64,000 bases of DNA from a virus: positions 124,001 through 188,000 of the IMG/VR virus record IMGVR_UViG_3300036770_006434. One strand, 5' to 3'. Both the position numbers and the translations under genes were made by a program. How positions within the stretch are numbered: the stretch's first letter is position 1; each line of letters opens with the position of its first letter. The notes under the pieces were generated by a model, which worked only from the letters and a program-made list of their open reading frames with translations, was not told the origin of the DNA and searched no databases. Below are positions 17,101 to 25,038 of the stretch, piece after piece.

Positions 17101-19066
17101 CCCGCCGATGAAGCCGCCGGTAGCCTCGGGCTTTGTCGGATACAATGGCGGCGTCATATACAGTATAACCCCAAGCGTTCAGTATGACACTTCCGGCGTA
17201 TATCTTTGGGTCGATACAAGCCCGTCTTTCACGCCGTCTTTCTCGAATTTCGATTACGTTTCCACCAATCTGGCGGGCAACGCGGAGATAGCGCCACAAC
17301 AGGGAACGTTTTACACATGGTTCTCTCTGGTGGACACGTTTTCCACGGCCGGCAATGCGATTTATGGACCGATTTCCGGTAATGCCGAGGGGATGTTTCC
17401 CACGACATTTAGGGATATATCAACGGAAATCGCGGCAGCAGACGCTGCTGTATCGGGTGCCTTCAATCTGATTACGGGACAGATTACGGATTATATCAGA
17501 ATCATTTCCGGGGATGCCTTGCTCGCCATTGATTCGGTAAACGCCCTTAGCGGCCAAGTCACAGGACTTCCGGGTGTCGTAAATACCGCCCTCAACGTTC
17601 GGGTTGACAGTATCGTGGTTACGGCCAGCGGCTCTCTGTCCGAACAAATTGATGCGGTCCGCGCTATTACGGAGCTGACCGGACAACAGTTGACGGCGCA
17701 GGTTTCGACCGTTTCTACGGCCCTAACAAATAGCGGCGTTGCCCTTGGAACCAGAGTGGACACCGTTCAGGCGAACGTGAACAGTCTTTCGGGATACACC
17801 AACGCGAGAGTGGATACAGTCACAACCGCCCTCGCCACGACGGGCGGGTCTCTTGCATCTCAAATCACAGAGCTAAGCGCTTATACTACCGGTCAGAGTG
17901 CCTCTATCAAAATAGCCGCCGAAGCCTTTGTGACAGGAGACGTAAACGGTCTCGGCGGCGCGGCCAAAGCGTCTTGGGGTTTTGAGCTGAACGCCAACGG
18001 CAAGGTCACGAGCATGGTTGCGACCTCGTCCGATACCTATGGTCAACCGTCCAGCTTCGGCACCATCGCTTTTGGTAACGCGGACCTTGAGTCAAACGAT
18101 TATGATCCGGGCGTTACCGGGTGGCAGATCAGATATGATGGCTCAACTGAATTTAACGATATCCAAGCTCGCGGGACATTACAGTCCTATTCGTTTACCG
18201 CTGGGTCTGCCGGGTGGAGAGTTCAGTCCAATGGCAACGCGGAATTCAATGATATATCGGCCCGAGGAGCGTTTACGGGAGGAGCTAGCGCAAATCAAAC
18301 CGCTATTGACGGAAGAGGTTTGACGGTAGGAACGTCAAGCTATTTTACACAATTGGGTGGAGGAGATGGATTTTTGCGTTTGGCGACACCAATTGCAAAT
18401 ACGATTACATTAAGCACCATCAATAATGGAGGGGTATACGCAGGAGATATATCCCTTTACAGTGAGTCAAGTCCATCAACACCAACAATAAACCTAAACG
18501 GCTTTAACGGAACAATATTTGGCCAAAAGTTGACAATTGAATCAGGTTCCAACAACGGTTCAATTCCACAAAACTACTTAGCCAAGATAATCCACAAAAG
18601 CAATTCCACTAACCGTTACGGTCTTGCTGTAGCCACCAATTGGCAGGCTGCTGAAAATAAAATCTTTGTCGCTGGATCGTGCGATGCGTCGGCTGGCAAT
18701 TTCCTAGAACGTTTCACCATCTACGGTGAAGGCACCGTTACCAACTCCGGCACCATCAACGCCGCCTCATTCAATACCACCTCCTCAATCCGATACAAGG
18801 AAAATGTTCAAGATTTCGATAACGCTTTGGGCGTTGTGGAATCCCTCCGCGGCGTCACCTTCGATTGGAAAACTGGACACGTCACAACCGGCCACGACTT
18901 CGGGCTAATCGCCGAAGAGGTCGCCGCAGTGCTGCCAACCGCCGTTAGCCGCGACCCCGGCGGTCTAATCCGAGGCGTAGACTATGGCAGACTCAGCGCG
19001 GTTTTGATCGAGGCAGTTAAAGAACTCCATCATGAAGTGAAAGAACTTAGAAAAATAAAGGGGTAG
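14162..19066 (+). CDS. Host-specificity tail tip protein J-like with S74 chaperone end
   Basis: A 1,634-residue protein. The N-terminal region (about 1-740) has the J-type hub arrangement. A fibronectin-III-like domain follows (about 745-840), then further beta domains and a J-type C-terminal helical and beta region (about 1100-1330). The last 95 residues are an S74 intramolecular chaperone with the Ser-Ser-x-Arg-Tyr-Lys start (Ser-Lys self-cleavage pair) and 'GLIAEEV'. The product should trimerise at the tail tip, bind the receptor and shed the chaperone. DNA coding residues about 1375-1510 is AT-richer than its surroundings, consistent with exchange of receptor-binding segments. Confidence 0.93.
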   Translation: MANQEAPNTLLSNGTLKILDLICEGPISGFVTKNGVYGSDPLVSTYYDDVQVRNLDGSYNYNVTGAGYSFNYTRGYSSQTGIEGFQKVEAVLPLSSNTRIANPPDGAGPFKPVIVAFNSNMFPDSDSIRVTVRVPALMAQDDDNNTNPFEIFYAVDISINNGAFVTVGNEFVRGKCTSAYQKSTQYQLPKTTPPSTFYDWKVRVRRVSQNILSIRTQNEIFVDSISVISTSLYAYPNSALVGTEINADQFSSIPSRAYEIAGLLVSVPSGYTPTQYGYDTTPFERICEFDQNNPNIGLTTQSESEMAGIVDGITITGSGIPPNTTVIDVSQEAPWAFAIDTLPLETGREIPITFFPTETVQTITPASYPAVWDGTFVTGVWTDNPAWIYYDILTNPVHGLGDYIQSSYVDKWSLYKIAQYCDAMVDDGAGGLEPRFTCNTVIKDPQDAYTVLLNLASTFRGMLYYTNGGIHASQNQDEPPVYAFNNANVIDGVFSYSDTARDARATVAKVKWVDPDNGYRENIEYIEDIDGILRYGYQEKEMTAFACTSRGQAYRLGSWTLQTERLLTETVTFQTSLEGVAVRPGDNFAVYDNFRNNRAQAGRITSFSPSRSLVYLDRSVAIEPDQVYSLSCIVPKYQLDGSGDVTGSSQIQFIRQSQVESFAVTTSATSGTDFLVIAGSFSTGLYPGSPFILAASGTGASILNRATFYTCLATAEVEAGKIEVLGLKADTGIQFSIQTGYTVVDWPENPGDIDTSILPPSNLFVTGVTGADLNNVFYSAIQLTWVNTPSANLGYYIVSGKEWDTSYERFTVSNTGFNFTRGDSGFYNFRVAAVSFGGVESDFITGGFLVSSQNPIGTLRALSGVRIQDNPDPLYVNSVTGYTGYIGINPGFQWASEEASNGLPIVDYQFISGYRVSAKSFDGATTYYTTDVSGRSNTSFQFTGNLLREFAGSPRGFDFRVQTIDLYGNVADGANIKVDNPPMKPPVASGFVGYNGGVIYSITPSVQYDTSGVYLWVDTSPSFTPSFSNFDYVSTNLAGNAEIAPQQGTFYTWFSLVDTFSTAGNAIYGPISGNAEGMFPTTFRDISTEIAAADAAVSGAFNLITGQITDYIRIISGDALLAIDSVNALSGQVTGLPGVVNTALNVRVDSIVVTASGSLSEQIDAVRAITELTGQQLTAQVSTVSTALTNSGVALGTRVDTVQANVNSLSGYTNARVDTVTTALATTGGSLASQITELSAYTTGQSASIKIAAEAFVTGDVNGLGGAAKASWGFELNANGKVTSMVATSSDTYGQPSSFGTIAFGNADLESNDYDPGVTGWQIRYDGSTEFNDIQARGTLQSYSFTAGSAGWRVQSNGNAEFNDISARGAFTGGASANQTAIDGRGLTVGTSSYFTQLGGGDGFLRLATPIANTITLSTINNGGVYAGDISLYSESSPSTPTINLNGFNGTIFGQKLTIESGSNNGSIPQNYLAKIIHKSNSTNRYGLAVATNWQAAENKIFVAGSCDASAGNFLERFTIYGEGTVTNSGTINAASFNTTSSIRYKENVQDFDNALGVVESLRGVTFDWKTGHVTTGHDFGLIAEEVAAVLPTAVSRDPGGLIRGVDYGRLSAVLIEAVKELHHEVKELRKIKG

Positions 19067-19072
19067 CAAGCC

Positions 19073-19591
19073 ATGGCGTCAAACCTAAAATACAACGGGA
19101 CAGACCTTGACGACCTTTTTAAGCCAATCGGGGACTTTCCCGAAAGTTCGGATACCAATTACAAGGTCGGTGGAACGGACATATTGAGTCGATACGCCCC
19201 GAGCCAAGTCGATAATGACAGGCTTCTTTACAATGTAGGTTTCAAGGTAAACGGAACCGATTTGTCGGACCTGTTTCGGGATTTCAACTGTCCAAACGTT
19301 ACCTTGGTCGGCCCCGATAGCGTCACAGCCGGCTCTTTCAACGGAGAATTTTGGTATTTTACAGGAGGGTCTCCGACCACGATTACGGGAGTTCGTTTTT
19401 ACATTGAAAATCATGGTCTAGGAAACTGGACATCCGTTTCGACCAACAGTTATTCCGGCGACGTTTTTTGGGTTGACCCTCTGGGCAATCCCTCCATCTC
19501 TAATACGCCGGGAAGTTATACCTATATTTTTGAAGCAATGGATTCAAACCATTTGGTCGGACACGACGAGATACAAGTATCCGTTTCTTAG
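19073..19591 (+). CDS. Small beta-rich tail accessory protein with duplicated motif
   Basis: A 172-residue protein directly after the J-like gene. Its N-terminal part holds two copies of a short motif, 'YNGTDLDDLF' (about residue 7) and 'VNGTDLSDLF' (about 58). The C-terminal half looks like an immunoglobulin-like or PKD-like beta sandwich. 'AAGGGG' 11 bases before the ATG is a weak SD. Genes here often encode tip-associated or J-interacting proteins. The exact role is unknown. Confidence 0.65.
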   Translation: MASNLKYNGTDLDDLFKPIGDFPESSDTNYKVGGTDILSRYAPSQVDNDRLLYNVGFKVNGTDLSDLFRDFNCPNVTLVGPDSVTAGSFNGEFWYFTGGSPTTITGVRFYIENHGLGNWTSVSTNSYSGDVFWVDPLGNPSISNTPGSYTYIFEAMDSNHLVGHDEIQVSVS

Positions 19592-19601
19592 CTAAAATTT
19601 T

Positions 19602-19829
19602 ATGAATCTAGACAAAAACACTCTTCAATCCAATCTCGACCGCCTTTCCCAAGACTTCGCATCCCTCCAAGCCGCAGTAAACGACCGCCAGAAGGAATTG
19701 GAGCAAATAGAAAAGCGCAAATCCCAGCTGATCGAAGAGATTATGCGGAACCAAGGCGCAATGGCCTATAACCGCGTTTTCGCGGAAAGCCTCGCCAAGG
19801 AGATGGACAAGGCGGTGCCAGCCCTTTGA
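19602..19829 (+). CDS. 75-residue coiled-coil protein
   Basis: An almost wholly helical protein with heptad-like Leu/Ile spacing through residues 5-45, giving a predicted coiled coil. It is the last gene of the rightward tail module. Its TGA stop (19827-19829) meets the TCA of the opposing gene directly, forming the palindrome TGATCA with no spacer. It could be a small chaperone or tail-fibre assembly factor, but no family was recognised. Confidence 0.65.
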   Translation: MNLDKNTLQSNLDRLSQDFASLQAAVNDRQKELEQIEKRKSQLIEEIMRNQGAMAYNRVFAESLAKEMDKAVPAL

Positions 19830-21107
19830 TCAGGCGATTGTCACTGTCAGGTCCTGAGTGTCGGAACCGTCTGCGGCGATAATTCTGACCACCACGGTGC
19901 CAGCCGCATCCGTAACATAGACGTTATTGGCCGCCAAGAATGCGGGGCCGCTCAGAATTACCAGATAGCACGCTTGGTTCAGATCAAAGGTCAGCGGCGA
20001 AGAGCCGGATACATAGTCTACCTGCGGGAAAACGATAGAGGTATAGGACACCTGCTCCGAGAGAATGTAGAAATTCGGGTCAGCCACGCCCACTCGCGCA
20101 ATATCATTTATTTTCAACGACCAGCTGAATGACGCTTGAGCCACGCCTCCGCCGACGCCAATTCTGAACGAGGAACTGTCCAATTTGGCACCCCTGAATA
20201 GGAACGCGAAATCGTCCAGTCCGGCGCACCCGGATTTGAATCCCAACCTGAATGCATACCCGCTGTCCGGGCAATTCACACGGGTCAAAGCATCGTATTG
20301 AAACTGGGTTAACCGTCCCTCCGCCCGTATATTCACGTTTACGGGCCACTGGATCGGCCTTTCGTCGGGATAGGCCCACCCCAAATCCTTAACCTCGGCT
20401 CTCGGCAAATCCACCGTAAAGCCAAATGACTCTATGGGGCACGAGTTATTGCCGCTCAAAAGAGCGCCTACCGCGCTACCGGTGTCAAAAGTGAGCTGAA
20501 TAGCAGAGGGCGCGGCCTCAAAGTAGTTTGTGACAGATTGAGATGGAACCGGCAATGCGTATACCCCTGTTACGCCTATGCCGCTCTGTTTGTAGACAGC
20601 GGGAAGCACTTGGCCGCTCCCGCTGGGTTGTATAAGCAGGTTTAGACCGTCCAACGAGACGGATATAGCGCTGGGCTGCCCGACTGCGGCGCTAAAGTCG
20701 TAACGCGTAATCACCGCATTGCCGACCGCCATTACGCGGCAATCCGGGTCTATGTAACCCGCCGAATCCCGGCCATTCTGGTTTATCAGCAGGTAGTAGT
20801 TTCTCTCCTGATTAAGTCCTGCAATAGCGGAAACGGTGCCGGACGGAGACGATACAAAGCCTATGCTTGTTTCATTTACCCCTGACCCGAATATCCAAGA
20901 CAAATCCACGGTGGCCCGGGGTCTTTGGATCATCTGGCGGTCCCCGCCGCCGTCCCAGTAAAAATTATCCTCCCTAGGATAGATCAGAGCCACATCCGCG
21001 TTGGTCACCCCCTGCAACGTCTGCGTCGCCAACTCCTCAAATGCGGGCGAGTAAGGGCTGGTCGAACCGACCAAAGCGGAAACGACGTTGAATTGGAAGG
21101 CGCTCAC
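19830..21107 (-). CDS. Tail-tube-like protein with C-terminal Ig-like extension
   Basis: A 425-residue protein homologous over most of its length to the product of 162-1298, sharing the 'NYYLLINQNG' region, 'AVGNA' and 'SAAVGQPSA'. It adds about 70 residues at the C-terminus ending in a Val/Thr-rich beta sandwich, like the Ig-like decorations on many major tail proteins. It is convergent with the tail operon, the stops touching, and lies in the head-gene block. Which paralogue forms the main tube and which a terminator, tip or baseplate-specific ring cannot be told from sequence. Confidence 0.6.
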   Translation of the reverse strand: MSAFQFNVVSALVGSTSPYSPAFEELATQTLQGVTNADVALIYPREDNFYWDGGGDRQMIQRPRATVDLSWIFGSGVNETSIGFVSSPSGTVSAIAGLNQERNYYLLINQNGRDSAGYIDPDCRVMAVGNAVITRYDFSAAVGQPSAISVSLDGLNLLIQPSGSGQVLPAVYKQSGIGVTGVYALPVPSQSVTNYFEAAPSAIQLTFDTGSAVGALLSGNNSCPIESFGFTVDLPRAEVKDLGWAYPDERPIQWPVNVNIRAEGRLTQFQYDALTRVNCPDSGYAFRLGFKSGCAGLDDFAFLFRGAKLDSSSFRIGVGGGVAQASFSWSLKINDIARVGVADPNFYILSEQVSYTSIVFPQVDYVSGSSPLTFDLNQACYLVILSGPAFLAANNVYVTDAAGTVVVRIIAADGSDTQDLTVTIA

Positions 21108-21110
21108 GAA

Positions 21111-21581
21111 TTAGGGGCTGGGCCAAGCGGGGAGGCTGGCGGCGTCCACCGAAACAGTGAGAGTGTGTCCCAGCTTCCAATTCGCGATGGCGATGTGCAT
21201 CTCTTCCTCGGCCCCTTTGTGAAGATTCATATAAGCCTTGGAAATATCGGCTGGATTGGCGCGAGTAACCTTACTGTCCCCTTCACTCATAGAAACCCAG
21301 AGTAACCCGCCACCAGCCAATACCTGCTGCGCTTGCTTTCGATAGTATTCTTTTTGATACAGGAGCCCGTAAATAGCAGCCTCAGAATCCCCGAAGCCAC
21401 CGCTGATACACCCGCCGCTGTAAAAGAAGTCTGTGGTCAACTTGTTGTTTAAGTCTCCCAAAGAAGTGCTAGATGTAATCCACCCAGAGATGAACGCCAC
21501 CGAAAGACTGGTCGGAGAATTGATGTCGTCATATATCCCGGAAGCCAGCGCGAGAATGTCGTTTGTGCAGTAAGCGGACAT
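21111..21581 (-). CDS. Head-tail module protein, unknown
   Basis: A 156-residue acidic to neutral protein. An N-terminal segment rich in Ser/Ile/Leu (about 5-50) is followed by a helical region. It lies 3 bases upstream of the tail-tube-like paralogue in the same operon. Its size and place would suit a neck or tail-completion protein. No SD is visible before the ATG at 21581. No domain was recognised. Confidence 0.65.
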   Translation of the reverse strand: MSAYCTNDILALASGIYDDINSPTSLSVAFISGWITSSTSLGDLNNKLTTDFFYSGGCISGGFGDSEAAIYGLLYQKEYYRKQAQQVLAGGGLLWVSMSEGDSKVTRANPADISKAYMNLHKGAEEEMHIAIANWKLGHTLTVSVDAASLPAWPSP

Positions 21582-21643
21582 GGTAAGAATATGAAATAAA
21601 AGGTTTTGGGTATCTGGCCCGAAAGGCAGACTATACCCTGTAA

Positions 21644-21668
21644 GTTACACTGGATTCGCGGCTGGTTA
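21644..21668 (-). promoter_or_regulatory. Putative late promoter 5 (TAAC-14-GTGTAAC)
   Basis: GTGTAAC reads on the - strand at 21644-21650, with TAAC in place of the usual GAAA box 14 bases upstream. The gene start at 21581 is 62 bases further. The upstream box is degenerate. Confidence 0.45.
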
Positions 21669-21677
21669 GCCGCAAAA

Positions 21678-22049
21678 TCACCGGCCCCTCTGCATAATCA
21701 GAGCCGCGCGCTCCTCTACCGAGAGGTCTCCCTCGTCCTTTTTGCCTTCATCCCGAGCTTTGAGATAGGCGTCCCGTTCATGGGGATTCTCTTGCAGGAA
21801 CTTTCTCTCAAGCCGATCAATCATGATATCCTTGGTCGCGCCGGCCGGCACGCCGATTGTAAATCCATGGTCATGAAGTTCCAACAGATTCATGGACCTG
21901 ATCTTGCTCTGGTAGGCGGCGAATGTTTTTTCCCAGTAGGATACATTCTTGATTCCGGCCAACTCGTAAACCGAGCGAAACGGTTTCAAGGACCCGTCAG
22001 CCACAGTGGCGGACCCAATGTCGATAGTTTTCTTAGATTTCCGTGCCAT
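21678..22049 (-). CDS. Small basic/acidic mixed protein, unknown
   Basis: A 123-residue protein counted from the ATG at 22049 (reading MARKSKK). An earlier in-frame ATG at 22097 lies inside the promoter motif and is rejected. The N-terminus is Lys-rich. Residues about 55-95 ('GFTIGVPAGATKD' and following) resemble a short helix-turn-helix or SAP/HeH-like nucleic-acid-binding fold seen in phage head-module proteins, but the similarity is weak. The C-terminus is charged and helical. Confidence 0.6.
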   Translation of the reverse strand: MARKSKKTIDIGSATVADGSLKPFRSVYELAGIKNVSYWEKTFAAYQSKIRSMNLLELHDHGFTIGVPAGATKDIMIDRLERKFLQENPHERDAYLKARDEGKKDEGDLSVEERAALIMQRGR

Positions 22050-22095
22050 ATTGTAATGCTTGTTTTCCGCCGGACGATTTGTGCCGGCAAAGGGC

Positions 22096-22121
22096 ATTAC
22101 ACAGGAAATGGGAGAAGTTTT
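22096..22121 (-). promoter_or_regulatory. Putative late promoter 6 (AAAA-15-GTGTAAT)
   Basis: On the - strand AAAA (22118-22121), 15 bases, GTGTAAT (22096-22102). Context CATTTCCTGTGTAA matches late promoter 2 almost base for base. The ATG at 22049 lies 47 bases downstream. Confidence 0.6.
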
Positions 22122-22136
22122 GGATAAATATGAAAT

Positions 22137-23084
22137 TTATGCCGCCTTTAACCTGTAGCATCTTGGAGAAAGGTCTCTTTCTGGATGGATAATGTTGCCA
22201 TTTTGGTCAAATTTAAGCAAAAACTCATCCTTGAACACTTCTGGCCTGATATCTTTTTTGCGCTTTACGTTTTTCAGTATCTCTTCATTTTCCCATTTTC
22301 TCTTGAACTTTGGGGTTGGAAGCGACTTGAAGAAGTCGAACATATGGACGCAACGATTGCCCGTTACCATATAAGACCAACATTCCTTGTCTTTTATCTT
22401 TACAACATTGGCCTTAAATGGATTTTTTTCTGATCCAAAATGCGCGTCAACAAACGATTTGATCCACTCTAAAATTTCTTTAGACGCAGAAGATATGCTT
22501 ATAGACGAACTTTTTTCGGTAAAAGATATAGAGCCATCTCCATCAAGATAGCCCAAGATAAAACACGCCTTCAACAAATCTCTATCAAGATTTGGTGGCG
22601 CAATCCTGTAGGTTTTTTGAGGAAACAGATTGAAGTTTTTATACATATCCTGATTCCATTTTTCAGCTGAATTTATCTGCAACTGGACGATGTCTCCGCC
22701 ACCAAATAGACTATGTTGTTTGTATATTCTTGTTTCACCTGTAAATTCACAATGTTTTATAAAATTATCAATTTCTTTTTTATCTTTATGATTAAGCGTT
22801 ATTGCGATAAAATTGTTTTCCCAATTAACCGTTCCATCAGCGGCCCAAAGACCCGCATAGTAGCTGTTGATAGGATTTGGAACTGCCCAAAAATCTTCGT
22901 TTTTGGAGTATTTCCTTAGTTCAAATTGCGATTTCAAACCTAGTCTACCAGCCTGAAGGCAAACGGAGTCCCTGCTTCGCCCCAAAATCATTCCAATAAT
23001 AGCGAAAGTTGCAAAGCCCTCTTTGAGCAATGCTTCTAGCGTGATAATCTCTTCAATAGTCCACTTTTTTCTTTTGTGTCCCAT
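22137..23084 (-). CDS. LAGLIDADG homing endonuclease with N-terminal HTH
   Basis: A 315-residue protein. Residues 8-50 form a Myb/SANT-like or homeodomain-like helix-turn-helix ('WTIEEIITLEALL'). Two LAGLIDADG motifs follow at about 76-84 (AGLWAADG) and 177-185 (ILGYLDGDGS), so one chain can form the full active site. The gene is strikingly AT-rich against its neighbours and lies next to the major capsid gene. No intron boundary is evident, so it reads as a free-standing mobile gene whose target is probably in or beside the capsid gene. Confidence 0.93.
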   Translation of the reverse strand: MGHKRKKWTIEEIITLEALLKEGFATFAIIGMILGRSRDSVCLQAGRLGLKSQFELRKYSKNEDFWAVPNPINSYYAGLWAADGTVNWENNFIAITLNHKDKKEIDNFIKHCEFTGETRIYKQHSLFGGGDIVQLQINSAEKWNQDMYKNFNLFPQKTYRIAPPNLDRDLLKACFILGYLDGDGSISFTEKSSSISISSASKEILEWIKSFVDAHFGSEKNPFKANVVKIKDKECWSYMVTGNRCVHMFDFFKSLPTPKFKRKWENEEILKNVKRKKDIRPEVFKDEFLLKFDQNGNIIHPERDLSPRCYRLKAA

Positions 23085-23114
23085 AGTGTATATAATAGTA
23101 ATGTGTTAAATCAT

Positions 23115-23142
23115 AAAATAAAAGCCACCCCGAAGGGTGGCT
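23115..23142 (-). terminator. Rho-independent terminator behind the capsid gene
   Basis: On the - strand a GC-rich stem (AGCCACCC with GGGTGGCT, loop TTCG-containing) is followed by a run of T. It lies 20 bases after the capsid stop and before the homing endonuclease start. Confidence 0.92.
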
Positions 23143-23161
23143 TGAACTTGTTTAAGTGGAC

Positions 23162-24280
23162 TTACCAGACTAGGGCGCAAAGACCCTTGCCATCAATGCC
23201 CACGCGACCTTCGCGCTTTTTAGCGTAGAAGCCGATTTCCTCGGCGCGGTTGCTGAACTGGTTATCTGCAAGGACGCGCATTTGTGAGCCATCGTCCGGA
23301 TTGCTCTCGGACAGAACGGCCAGACTCTTGACGCGCTTGTTGACCGCATACACGACCTGCTCGGAGCCGGGCGAGAAAGCGACCGCAGTGCCGTTATTGT
23401 AACCGGCATACGTGCGGGCACCAGCCGCGCTGGCGAACAGGATGTTATACGTTTCGTTGATACCCATGTTATACACGGTGACCAACTCCATGCCGTAGAT
23501 CGAGGGGTTCGGAGCGGCGTAGATGTCGTCACGGAACTTGTCCGAACCCGGGATGCGGGTAACGGTGTTGCCAACCGTATTCAGGGGCTCGAACGCCATG
23601 TTGCGGATTTGCTCACCGAACTCCGGCGAACCGACCAGCGTGGTGATCGAACGCGAGGCACCGGCAGGCGTGCCGCCAACCCACGAGGAGTTGATGCGAG
23701 CCATGATGCGCTCAAGAGCGCTGATGTCCTGAGGGACAACCGTGCCCTGCGTTTTCGAGCGATACACCTGATAGGTGTCCGTGCCACGCAGCTTGTAGGT
23801 CGTCTGGGCGGTCATGGTCGAGAGGATCGCGGCAGAGTTGACTTCCGTCTTGACGAGGAAGTTCTGGGCGAGATGCTCAAGATAGGCGGCCAGAACGTCC
23901 ACGCGAGCGGCGCGGATGAAGTTCAGGGGCAGAGCGACGGCACCTTCGATGCCATAGGTCATGACCGGCATCTCGGACACGTCAACGTTCGTGGAGGTCG
24001 CGAGACCACCCGGACGGGACTGCGCCCAAGTGCGGACGAAACCGGCGTCTTTGATGTCAAACAGCGGGGCCAGCGGGATCGTGCTCGGCGTGCCGTAGTC
24101 GTAGGTATAAGGGGTGAAGAGCTGCTGGAGAACCGGCGCGCTTTCAATCACCTGAAGGATGGGCTCGGTGATGTAGGCCGCGAAAGCGTTGCGCGCTTTG
24201 ATGGCTTCCATGATGTCATCCGACGCCATGGCGCGGAGAAGCGCCGCATTCTTTTTGGTCTTCTGGATTTCGATATTCAT
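23162..24280 (-). CDS. Major capsid protein (probable HK97 fold)
   Basis: A 372-residue protein starting with a short helical, Lys/Ala-rich arm (1-35) followed by mixed alpha-beta sequence. It has 'PLNFIRAARVDVLAAYLE' in the spine-helix position and a long central Ala/Thr domain. It follows protease-scaffold and decoration-type genes and precedes a strong terminator, the usual context of the most abundant head protein. 'AAAGGA' lies upstream of the ATG, one of the few visible SD sites here. Length and context fit an HK97-fold shell. No large N-terminal delta domain is present, in line with a separate scaffold. Confidence 0.85.
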   Translation of the reverse strand: MNIEIQKTKKNAALLRAMASDDIMEAIKARNAFAAYITEPILQVIESAPVLQQLFTPYTYDYGTPSTIPLAPLFDIKDAGFVRTWAQSRPGGLATSTNVDVSEMPVMTYGIEGAVALPLNFIRAARVDVLAAYLEHLAQNFLVKTEVNSAAILSTMTAQTTYKLRGTDTYQVYRSKTQGTVVPQDISALERIMARINSSWVGGTPAGASRSITTLVGSPEFGEQIRNMAFEPLNTVGNTVTRIPGSDKFRDDIYAAPNPSIYGMELVTVYNMGINETYNILFASAAGARTYAGYNNGTAVAFSPGSEQVVYAVNKRVKSLAVLSESNPDDGSQMRVLADNQFSNRAEEIGFYAKKREGRVGIDGKGLCALVW

Positions 24281-24316
24281 TGTAGAGTATTTCCTTTCTT
24301 AGGGTAGAGGTTAGAG

Positions 24317-24994
24317 TTAGGCTTGGGGGCTGAACTCGAAGAACGCGTAACCGCCCTGAGCCGAGAACTCGTTAGCAACACCCGTGTTGGTGGAAGTCGG
24401 GAGGGACGACAGCCACTTGCCAACCACGCTGTTAGGCGTGTAGATGGACGTGAGAGTCGGGACTCCGGAAGCGCTGAAGAGCGTGCTGGTCGGTGCGATA
24501 GCGCCGAGCGTGCCGTTACCCGAGCGCGAGATAACCACGAGGTGGCCGGGCTGAGGAGCACCGAGCGACGTGTCGATGTAGTTACCCCAAACGCCGAGGA
24601 TGGTGGCCTTGTTGATGATCGGCACGGTCTCGCCGGAAACCACGGCACCAATCTGCTTGGCGCGTTCCGGCATATACTTCAGGGGCATGCCGTTTTCGTC
24701 GTATTCCAGCGTCGAGAGTTTCGTGATACCGAGAGCGTTGAAGCGGGTATCGCCCGAAGCGGTCGGGGTAACCTTCCAAAGGGTCTCGTAGCGGAAGCTC
24801 TGGGCACCGTTGTAGTTGACACCAACCGGCGAAGAGCCGAACGCGTCAGTCTGGGTAGACTGCGGATTGGCCGTGCCGGTAACGATTTTGACGAGCTGGC
24901 CGGCGAGACCGGTGCCGTCCAACGAATAGAGCGACACTTGATCGTGCTCGCTGTAATCGTGGTAGGGGTGGAGGCGATTGCGAATAGTAGGCAT
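24317..24994 (-). CDS. Head structural protein, probable capsid decoration
   Basis: A 225-residue, Gly/Ser/Thr-rich, beta-looking protein without membrane segments. It lies between the protease-scaffold gene and the capsid gene, a common place for decoration or cementing proteins. A clear SD (AGGAG) lies 12 bases before the ATG at 24994, fitting high expression. Its codon use is as GC-biased as that of the capsid gene. Decoration is inferred from place and composition; a virion core protein is the alternative. Confidence 0.65.
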   Translation of the reverse strand: MPTIRNRLHPYHDYSEHDQVSLYSLDGTGLAGQLVKIVTGTANPQSTQTDAFGSSPVGVNYNGAQSFRYETLWKVTPTASGDTRFNALGITKLSTLEYDENGMPLKYMPERAKQIGAVVSGETVPIINKATILGVWGNYIDTSLGAPQPGHLVVISRSGNGTLGAIAPTSTLFSASGVPTLTSIYTPNSVVGKWLSSLPTSTNTGVANEFSAQGGYAFFEFSPQA

Positions 24995-25038
24995 GTTTTA
25001 TTTCTCCTGAAGAGATGGTTGTTCTTTGTTAAGAGGGA

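Noticed and set aside
22049-22097. ATG at 22097 as start of the gene ending at 21678
   Set aside because: It lies inside the late-promoter motif.
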